A stretch of DNA of 61,394 nt from Bacteroidaceae bacterium. GTDB taxonomy: Bacteria; Bacteroidota; Bacteroidia; Bacteroidales; Bacteroidaceae. The notes under the pieces are model-generated. The model saw only the letters and a list, made by a program, of their open reading frames with translations, did not search any database and was not told where the DNA came from. This document shows, in pieces, positions 54,954 to 61,394 of this stretch. Position 1 is the stretch's first letter; every line of letters begins with the position of its first letter. A program made the translations under genes and the position numbers. The DNA lies in contig JAFUYT010000012.1 in the NCBI GenBank assembly GCA_017470425.1, positions 1-61,394 on the forward strand, given 5' to 3'.

Positions 54954-57900
54954 TCACGCAAGAGGCGGGGGGGTAGGACCCGCAGGCGGCATGGGAGGCA
55001 TCCCCGGCATGGCAGGGGGAACAGCGGGTGCAAAGAGGGGTGCCAGTTTGGAGACCTGTCCAGCAGGCATCCATGCGGCCATACCTTGTTCCCACACCAT
55101 CGTCTCTGGCGTGAGTTGGTTATTCTGTTTCAATTGTTTACAGGTGCCCCAATCATAGGGTCCATAGTTCTGCCCCCCAATATTCAGGAAGAGCTGCACC
55201 TGCGGCTCAACAGGTGGAGGGGTGACACCACCAAAAGGCGGAGGGGTGACAGGAGGGGTTATGGGCGGCGGAGTAGGACCGGCAACAGGTGGTACAGCAG
55301 AACCTGCGGCTGGCTGCATAGGTTGTGCTGGCTGTTCAGCTACGCGCTTTGCGTCCATTTCCTTCAATTCTTCGTTGGAAAGCGCAAAAATGGAAGGCAG
55401 GTTGCTGCCATCACCTTCACAATGCAACAGAATCCGATGACTCAGGTCATTATTGGCATTTCCTGTATTGAGATACCTTTCGTACCTTCTGCAGTAGTCC
55501 CTCATCCACGTCATTGCACGCATGGGGTAGCAATAGCTGATAGTGATGATGGAAAGTTCATTCTTGCGCGTGCTCTCGGTGAACACCGTGGGAGCCTTGT
55601 TGCCTTGTGTAGTCTGTGCTCTGAAAGCGGCTTCCAGCTGTTGGGCAAAGCGCACAACATTCGGGTTATCATCTGGAGCTGGCATAGAGATAAACACTTC
55701 CTTCAGCTTGATGTTCTGGTTGTCATCGGGAATGGGGTTGTTGCGCACGTGGAAGCTCATCTGATTGGCGTCCAAATAGAGGTACGCACCACTCTGCTCC
55801 AGGATATCGTGGGCGAACTCGTGGATCTTCTTCTCCGTGTCGAGCTTCTGCTGCAACTGTGTCAGGATATTCAATCCCAGCACCTTGGTATCTGTCTTGG
55901 GCTTGTCGGCGTGCTTAGTCTTGACGATTTCAGAGAGTGTCACGTCGAAAGCTTTCTTGATATCTTCTACACTCAAACGTAGTGTCAAATCGCCAAAGCT
56001 GATAAAGGACCCAGTGATGATGGCTTCACGTAGTTTCTGGGATATCTGAGTCATAACAGTCTTATCATGCGTCAGTTCCTGCTCGAAATCCACCATGCTC
56101 TCGTCCTCGCTGACTTCCACGACAGCACCCTTCATGTCATCCAGGCCCTTATTGACCTTACGCTGGCTGGTGATGAGGCGGTTGGTCTCGTCAATGGCAT
56201 CACTCACAAGTTTGCTGAAGCCGCCAATCTCACTGCTCAAGGCCGTAAACTCACGTACAAGCGCCTGTTGCAGTTTAATGGCAAAGGCCAGTGCGACGGA
56301 CATCGTGCGTGCCTCGAAGTAGTAAGGCAACTCCACTTGAAAATCAGAATAAAAATCATCTTTGTTCTTCTTCAAACCCACCATCACGCCCAGACCACGG
56401 GCACTCGACCAGTCCCTACGGATATTGTCGAGATTCACCTTACTCTCTTCCAGCTTTTCGGCTGTCTTTTCAACCTCCACATCGAGAACTTCCTTCTTCA
56501 ACTCATGGACATACTCAAGCAGGATGTCTGCCACGCGAGTCAGCTCTATAATGGAAATCTCGCCCGAACGCCACTTGTTGAAGAGTTCGATCTCGGACAC
56601 TTTTCGAATCTCTGCAGCAATCTCCTTAAGGGATCGCTCCTTTCCTTTGTAGTATTCCTCAACACCGACACCACGGAACGAGTTAGTGAACATGAAGTCC
56701 ATCTGCGACTGCAGCTCCTGCAAGGGATTATCTGCCTCAGCGCTTGTCTCGGCAAAGTCACTGATGAGTGACTGCCAGTCATCGAAGAATGCGGGGTATG
56801 CAGCATCGCTCGGCAGCACCTTGCTCTCGAGCGTGATGTGCTTGAGGTCGAGCATCCAGTCCGTCAGATGTTTCTCTGTCAGATAGAGGCCGCGATAGTC
56901 TTTGTTTGCCTCTTCCTCCACGTAGCCGATGCTTTCGCGCCAATTATTGAACTTGAACTGATCCAGGGCGGCCTTACCCGTTGTATAGGTGATATGTTTG
57001 AGTACGCGCAACTCAGGGTATATGACACGCTTGATGCCGAAACTATTGATCTTCTTTGTGCGGACGATGGGCAGTTCCATGTCGTCTCTCAACTCTGTGG
57101 GGGGCACTGTCTCGTCGAACTCCAACGCGAAATCATCCATATTCTCGAAGTTGTACGCACGTATGATGTCCTTGCAACCGTCGATGTCGGGATTGATGAG
57201 GAAGACGCGCGAATAGACATAGTCACTCACTATCTTCGGCAGTTCGTTGAAGGAATCCACGATGCGCCCATTCTCATTGGCATTACTATAAATCGTAATA
57301 CCATTGGCTACGCCCTTTATACGGGGATCGAAAAGGTCGGTCATAAGTGCGCCCTCACCCGTCACATCATGCAGTTGCAGACGTCCGCACTGCAGGGCAT
57401 TGAGCTCGTTAAGGGCGGCATAGCCGTTTTGATAATACCGTCCTTTATCCATATCGGGTTTAGGGAGGTCCCTCTCTGGCATCATTGCATAGACATTGAT
57501 GATTGCATCGTCCCATAACTTACGAGCCTGTGCAATGGCATCGATGATAGAGCCGGAACCGGTACCACCATTCAAACCGGCAAAGATGTGGACCACTTTC
57601 GTATTATTACCAGATTGTGCATGGCAACGGCCATAGGCATTTTGCAACGCACGTACATAACTCGACGCATTGGCAGCGAAGAGCAGGCGACCGGCGCGAC
57701 GCTTCTGACCTGCCGCCTCACCAAGAGAGCCGATAGCTGTGCGCACAGCCTGCACATTGTTCACAATAGCTTTTAACTGCGGATAATTCCCAATGTTGTC
57801 CAGAAGGGCTGGCACATCGATTCCCTTGATGAACAGGAACTCATCTTCCGTAAAGGAAGCATCCTTGCCCATCACATTGAAATCTTCGCGCCCAATACCC

Positions 57901-58055
57901 ATCATCTCACGAGTAGAATCAACATAGAGGAGCGCAACAGGTTTCCTGCTGCGTTCCTCAAAATCAGGAAACTCCTCGAACATACGCATTTTAAAGGCAC
58001 GCAGGATCTTGCCACCTGTGCCACCTAATCCCACTAAAATGTGATTTGTTGCCAT
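54954..58055 (-). CDS. Tubulin-like (FtsZ superfamily) protein with C-terminal GYF_2 domain
   Basis: 1033 residues. The N-terminal nucleotide-binding region has a glycine loop (LVGLGGTGGKILRAFK, residues 7-22), YVDSTREM, and the tubulin signature AGLNGGTGSGSIIDAIAQ with GGTGSGS at 163-169, as in Tubulin_2/FtsZl-type proteins. A long helical middle (about 430-800) is coiled-coil rich. A Pro-rich linker leads to a GYF_2 domain (LNIGGQNYGPYDW, TPETMVWEQGMAAWMPAGQV), then a Pro-rich tail. GYF domains bind Pro-rich peptides, so self- or partner-binding is likely. It probably binds GTP and polymerises at the membrane. Confidence 0.82.
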   Translation of the reverse strand: MATNHILVGLGGTGGKILRAFKMRMFEEFPDFEERSRKPVALLYVDSTREMMGIGREDFNVMGKDASFTEDEFLFIKGIDVPALLDNIGNYPQLKAIVNNVQAVRTAIGSLGEAAGQKRRAGRLLFAANASSYVRALQNAYGRCHAQSGNNTKVVHIFAGLNGGTGSGSIIDAIAQARKLWDDAIINVYAMMPERDLPKPDMDKGRYYQNGYAALNELNALQCGRLQLHDVTGEGALMTDLFDPRIKGVANGITIYSNANENGRIVDSFNELPKIVSDYVYSRVFLINPDIDGCKDIIRAYNFENMDDFALEFDETVPPTELRDDMELPIVRTKKINSFGIKRVIYPELRVLKHITYTTGKAALDQFKFNNWRESIGYVEEEANKDYRGLYLTEKHLTDWMLDLKHITLESKVLPSDAAYPAFFDDWQSLISDFAETSAEADNPLQELQSQMDFMFTNSFRGVGVEEYYKGKERSLKEIAAEIRKVSEIELFNKWRSGEISIIELTRVADILLEYVHELKKEVLDVEVEKTAEKLEESKVNLDNIRRDWSSARGLGVMVGLKKNKDDFYSDFQVELPYYFEARTMSVALAFAIKLQQALVREFTALSSEIGGFSKLVSDAIDETNRLITSQRKVNKGLDDMKGAVVEVSEDESMVDFEQELTHDKTVMTQISQKLREAIITGSFISFGDLTLRLSVEDIKKAFDVTLSEIVKTKHADKPKTDTKVLGLNILTQLQQKLDTEKKIHEFAHDILEQSGAYLYLDANQMSFHVRNNPIPDDNQNIKLKEVFISMPAPDDNPNVVRFAQQLEAAFRAQTTQGNKAPTVFTESTRKNELSIITISYCYPMRAMTWMRDYCRRYERYLNTGNANNDLSHRILLHCEGDGSNLPSIFALSNEELKEMDAKRVAEQPAQPMQPAAGSAVPPVAGPTPPPITPPVTPPPFGGVTPPPVEPQVQLFLNIGGQNYGPYDWGTCKQLKQNNQLTPETMVWEQGMAAWMPAGQVSKLAPLFAPAVPPAMPGMPPMPPAGPTPPPLA

Positions 58056-58093
58056 AATTGATGTGTATTTAGTTTATAATATCTGATCTGTCA

Positions 58094-58717
58094 TTATCGG
58101 CGACGAGAATTGCGCCGGAGACGTTCATCGCTCCTGCCCTGAGAGAGCGTATGATTTCCTCTACGAGATACTGTACCTCTTCGAATTTGCACTCCCCTTC
58201 CCTTCGTGTGTTCCATCAGTATAGAAATACCCAATATGGCTACTGCAATGAAACACATACTCCACGCTACACGGCGGACAATGTACCAATTGAGATAGAC
58301 ATGAACTTTATGGGTGAGGGCTTCGCCCAAAGTCATATCTTCATCCTGAGTGATGAGTTCGGCATCTATCAACGTCGCTGCTACGGGGAAAGCAGCAACG
58401 GCCTGAGAGACCGCATCGTTGATGTCTTCGCGAGAGAAAGAGCCGTCCGTGGACTTCTCCGGGACAAGAACGTCAATCCAAGAGGCCACTTCCGAGCAGG
58501 TGTGTTTTAGGCTGATAGAACCAAAGAGCAAGAATAGCTGAATCGCCAAGAGGGGCAATAGCGGAACAGCAATGAGGTAGCTGAGAGGTGTAAATTTCTT
58601 GTTTCCTCCCTGTAGCACATAGATGATGAGATATATGACAGCGATCACAACAATAGCCGCTACAATACCCAACCAGATATTGCTTGCCTGCTTAATAAAG
58701 ATGCCCAAAATATTCAT
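58094..58717 (-). CDS. Multi-TM membrane protein, first gene of the tubulin-like operon
   Basis: About 207 residues from ATG 58717. The longer frame begins only with TTG. Three TM helices: about 14-36 (IWLGIVAAIVVIAVIYLIIY), 46-66 (IAVPLLPLLAIQLFLLFGSI) and 145-165 (WSMCFIAVAILGISILM). A loop between the second and third has acidic sequence, and a strongly basic tail (SDERLRRNSRRR) is likely cytoplasmic. No family recognised. The start lies 44 nt after the leader-RNA terminator. Confidence 0.65.
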   Translation of the reverse strand: MNILGIFIKQASNIWLGIVAAIVVIAVIYLIIYVLQGGNKKFTPLSYLIAVPLLPLLAIQLFLLFGSISLKHTCSEVASWIDVLVPEKSTDGSFSREDINDAVSQAVAAFPVAATLIDAELITQDEDMTLGEALTHKVHVYLNWYIVRRVAWSMCFIAVAILGISILMEHTKGRGVQIRRGTVSRRGNHTLSQGRSDERLRRNSRRR

Positions 58718-58761
58718 AAGCAATAATGCTTTAGGGTTCGTCAATCAACTGACACATACAT

Positions 58762-58803
58762 AAAAAAAGCGTGGGAGACTGTACCCTGTTGCATCGTCCC
58801 ACG
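58762..58803 (-). terminator. Intrinsic terminator before the tubulin-like operon
   Basis: On the minus strand CGTGGGA (58803-58797), a 20-nt loop, TCCCACG (58776-58770), C, then seven T (58768-58762). The 3' strand can alternatively pair with GCGTGGG at 58860-58854. Confidence 0.8.
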
Positions 58804-59112
58804 GTCTAAGGCTCTAGCATTGCCCATCAAGTCTGAACGGTGCAACGCAGAAGCCCACGCAAGGAGATATGTTATATGCCTCTCGCGCGTACCTTAATAA
58901 TATTAGGGTACACTGAGGGCTATACGATACATATTCCCACATAGGGCATCTACCGTTGCTTTGTTTTCGACTTGACTTTGGAATTTGCTAGATTCAGACC
59001 GTCAAAGAACAAAGCGCTGAGTAAACGCCTTTTACATGATGTGTGTCCCACCCGCCCAGCTTCTGCTCATCAGAGTCTCTCAACCCATAAAACATCCACC
59101 TACGTAATGAAG
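58762..59112 (-). ncRNA. Structured RNA of about 350 nt ahead of the tubulin-like operon
   Basis: Bounded by a consensus promoter (59119-59149) and a terminator (58762-58803). Complementary pairs seen: GCGTGGG (58854-58860) with CCCACGC (58769-58775) and, nested inside, GTTGCA with TGCAAC; GTACC/GGTAC around 58911-58889; and TGTACCCT (58905-58912) with AGGGTACA (58780-58787), which would cross the terminal stem as a pseudoknot. It could be a free RNA (6S-like or a Bacteroidales-specific class) or an attenuation leader. I could not match it to RNase P, tmRNA or SRP RNA. Confidence 0.55.
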
Positions 59113-59118
59113 ACGCCG

Positions 59119-59149
59119 CAAAAGTAAGGATTCGGAGCGAAACGACAAA
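59119..59149 (-). promoter_or_regulatory. Consensus promoter of the leader RNA / tubulin-like operon
   Basis: On the minus strand TTTG (59146-59149), 19 nt, TACTTTTG (59119-59126): a complete match to the Bacteroidetes consensus. No other promoter is evident before the first start codon at 58717. Confidence 0.8.
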
Positions 59150-59201
59150 GAAAAAAGGAAAAATATTTGGCAAGAGACACAAAAATACTTTCCGATAAAA
59201 A

Positions 59202-59244
59202 GGCATTTCCCTGACTAGGCCATTCTCCGTGCTCATTTTGCAGG
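59202..59244. repeat. Dispersed 42-bp repeat, copy 2
   Basis: Same sequence as 46949-46990 with a few changes (GCATTTCCCTGACTAGGC... then ATTCTCCGTGCTCATTTTGC). The two copies lie outside the two ends of the tubulin-like operon region, 12 kb apart, in direct orientation. Confidence 0.85.
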
Positions 59245-59270
59245 ACGCTCACCGCGCTCGGCCTTCAAGA

Positions 59271-59332
59271 TGACTTAATACAGAAAAGGTGCACATGATT
59301 TAACAAATGTGCACCTTTTCTGTATTAAGTCA
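59271..59332. terminator. 26-bp perfect inverted repeat after the BspA-like gene
   Basis: Arms 59271-59296 and 59307-59332 (TGACTTAATACAGAAAAGG...) are perfectly complementary around a 10-nt loop. It lies 3 nt after the BspA-like stop codon. Long for a terminator, with no T tract on the minus strand beyond the stem, but T-rich inside the arm. A hairpin transcript-end element or a miniature insertion is possible. Confidence 0.6.
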
Positions 59333-59335
59333 GTT

Positions 59336-61216
59336 CTATTTCACCAGCACTTTCCGGGTCGTGCCGTCGGCAGCGCGAATGATGTTCACGCCTTTGACGG
59401 GACGTGTTACTTGGATGCCGTTGGGCGTGAACCAGACAGCGGCGCCGGTTTCCATCTGATTGATATCAGAGATGCCCGTGGGAACGGCTTCCAACTGCCA
59501 CATGCCACCATCGTCTGTGCGACCACGCGTGTCAACCCAGAAACCGAGATAACCAGCATTGCTACCATACTGCGTGATGTAATCCTGCTCTGAGCCGAAC
59601 CGCAGCAGGTTGAACCCGGCGAGGTTGCGGATGAGCTCCCAGCGCTCTGTACTCCCGGCACGCATCAGGGCATAATTGCCGACCTTGGTAAGGCACTGGT
59701 CAGCACCTGCCGCCTTGTTGAGGATGATGAAACCGGTGTGCGGCGTTCCCATGAACGCCCACTGGAAACGATCTTCCTCCTGCTTGACAGCCGTGGGGAA
59801 ATAGGGTTCCGTGTCATCCATGCAGATGTAGTAGTTATAGCGTATCTTGGCGTAGTACCACGCGGCAGCGTCATAGCTCTCGCTGACATCAAACGGCAAA
59901 TCCCACGTCACCTTCACCTGCACCGTATTCTCTCCGCTCTTCATGGTCGCGGGTGTCACCGTGTAGAAGCAGTAGTCCTTCTGTAGTTCCGTCGGGACGC
60001 TGTTGATGACAGTACCAGCGACCGTCCCCATCGGCTCCGAGCGGGTGACGACGCCGCCGGGCTCTTCGAACACGTAGCAGACGGTGTTGTTGGGATGGAA
60101 GTAAACGTCCAGGAGCTCCAACGCCTCCGTGGCATCATATTCCGTATTGACAATCGTCATCTGATACGTGTTGCCGCCATTGCCGCCTTCGAAGTCTTTC
60201 CATGTGTTCATGTAAACCGACGGCTTGTTGTCCATGTTCATCCAGTTCCCGAAGCTGTCCTCCAGATACCAAGGATATGCCGGGAACCCTGTTTCGCCCC
60301 ACGTCAGCCCTGTCACCGCCTTGCCGAGATCTGTTCTGCTTTCCAATGCGAGGTTGCCTACAGTTCTGGCCTGGGCAGCTACGGTATGGACCACAAAGTT
60401 CTTGTGCGTGGCATCATAGAGGTAGTTCGTGTTGCCATAGTCGATGATAGCAAACTGCGAGGCATTCTCTTTGCTGGTGCCACACAGGGAAGAGCCATTG
60501 TAGCCCACATATCCACGTGCGCAGTTCAGGGTAAAGGTCTGGACGGTCACCTTGGGGTTGTCCGGTTGGTCAATAGCTACAATCGCACCAAACTTGCTCC
60601 ATACCTCTGATGCCCTGTAGCTTTCGAGGGATGCCTCTGGCACATGGAGGGTGATATTTTCAGTGTTCACGCCTTCTCTGAAGCCATCACATACAAATGG
60701 TGGATTGGGGGCTAAACAATAGAGGTCTTTCAACGCACTACAACCGGCAAAGGTTCCTGAACCTATAAATTCAGCACTACTTCCGATACTTACTTTTTCA
60801 AGTTCCGAGCACCAATAAAAGGCACCAATAGATGTACTTTCATTGGTTGGCCAAATTAAATCTCCGATATACTTCACGCTATTGGGTATCTTTACCTCTT
60901 TCAAGCCTGTGTAATAAAAAGCCCCACTACCGATGCATATCGTACCTTCGGGAATAGTTACTGCCTTCAGTTGTGTCAAACCGGAAAATGCTGCGCTTGT
61001 TATACTTTTTACACCATCTTTCAGTACAATCTCCAAGTTGTCTGGCACGCTGTTCCGCGATTGGTATTTGTATGTATAGGCTATATCGCCCAAATATACA
61101 ACATCGTTAATCGGTTGGCTGTTGTACCACGCTGTATTATGGAAAGCCGCCCAGCCTACCATATTCAAGTTCTCTGGGATATTGATAGTGGCCAGTTTGG
61201 TACAAGAGGTGAATTT
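59336..61216 (-). pseudogene. BspA-like leucine-rich-repeat secreted protein, 5'-truncated
   Basis: About 625 codons remain. The N-terminal part has LRR_5/BspA repeats (TKLATINIPENLNMVGWAAF, GLTQLKAVTIPEGTICIGSGAF, LEKVSIGSSAEFIGSGTFAGC). A long beta-rich region follows, then a C-terminal sorting-type tail (GVNIIRAADGTTRKVLVK) like that of the protein at 2122. Going upstream, the LRR pattern ends near 61216 and a stop lies at 61232-61234, with no signal peptide. The true 5' part is lost or displaced. Confidence 0.75.
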
Positions 61217-61394
61217 GCAAGTCGTTTTATATCAACGACTTGTGTGTTAAACAGTAGAAAAATGTCGACGTGGATTCTGTGAAGGACAAAAAGGATGAAG
61301 ATTTAACGAATTTAACTTTTGCAAACCACAAAAAGAGGGGTTTTGTGCAAGTTTTCTCATAACCATATCAGCATCTGGCTTCATCGATATGTCA
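61217..61394. other. Breakpoint region upstream of the truncated BspA-like gene
   Basis: Starts with a 9-bp inverted repeat (CAAGTCGTT...AACGACTTG, 61218-61240), directly where LRR coding ends. The rest is AT-richer. A minus-strand frame enters from the window edge and ends near 61247 (MRKLAQNPSFCGLQKLN...), which may be chance or the end of a mobile element. No family recognised. Confidence 0.4.

Noticed and set aside
59050-59090. Hammerhead ribozyme
   Set aside because: The minus strand has CTGATGAG, but the required GAAA after stem II is missing.
58762-59112. RNase P RNA or tmRNA
   Set aside because: Length would fit, but the GAGGAAAGTCC core of RNase P and the TTCRAAT loop and CCA end of tmRNA are absent.
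58994-59236. 80-codon minus-strand protein gene
   Set aside because: It spans the promoter and 5' half of the structured RNA and has no family features; treated as chance.

Overview
The window is from a Bacteroidales chromosome, most likely a Prevotella-type genome. The evidence is lineage-typical gene content (GldH, RicT, DUF4294, DUF3098, DUF2723/GT117, DUF4369-thioredoxin lipoproteins, a BspA-like leucine-rich repeat protein) and repeated matches to the Bacteroidetes promoter pattern TTTG-N19/20-TAnnTTTG. Coding GC is moderately high; the only strongly AT-rich stretch is about 47.4-48.0 kb.

Layout. 1-9.95 kb (+): end of a PD-(D/E)XK protein, a TPR/HTH regulator broken by an in-frame TGA, a large secreted protein, and several envelope lipoproteins and outer-membrane proteins. 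10-20 kb: mutS, converging on a deacetylase/GT117 pair, a membrane-anchored winged-helix regulator with an apparent 11-bp-periodic operator in front of the next gene, a single-domain MGMT and glyS. 20-34 kb: FKBP lipoprotein, holB-ricT-gldH, sufCD-ybeY, a TlpA-like lipoprotein, a THUMP-like methyltransferase, wbqC, PAP2, rpoN, porin, lgt, ychF. 34-43 kb (-): M16 protease and the cell-envelope/RNA-modification run ftsX-DUF3098-uppP-truB-queA-folK, with miaB upstream. 43-47 kb (-): two fused cobalamin genes (cbiG-cobM, cobL). 47-48.2 kb holds almost no coding sequence: a 22-bp minisatellite, two identical-arm palindromes and an AT-rich block. 48.2-58.7 kb (-): a nine-gene accessory operon. 59.3-61.2 kb (-): a truncated BspA-like gene.

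The strongest candidate for an undescribed system is the 48.2-58.7 kb operon. It encodes a tubulin/FtsZ-superfamily protein with a C-terminal GYF_2 domain, a zinc-ribbon/TM/Big2/MORN protein, a multi-TM protein, five exported proteins (one NTF2-like) and a lipoprotein trypsin-like protease. The layout suggests a cytoskeletal protein tied to envelope and periplasmic partners. It is preceded by a structured RNA of about 350 nt that has a consensus promoter and ends in a terminator 44 nt before the first start codon.

A second theme is the density of miniature repeats that also contribute protein sequence. REPIN-like inverted pairs of CCCTCCC/GGGAGGG palindromes lie in frame in truB and cobL and form the N-termini of truB and the DUF3098 gene. 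Heptanucleotide tandem repeats of several sequence families lie between genes, inside miaB and across a signal peptide. A 36-bp VNTR forms the linker of the CbiG-CobM fusion, and a 38-bp element supplies the C-terminus of CobL. All calls come from reading the sequence; no homology search or folding program was run.
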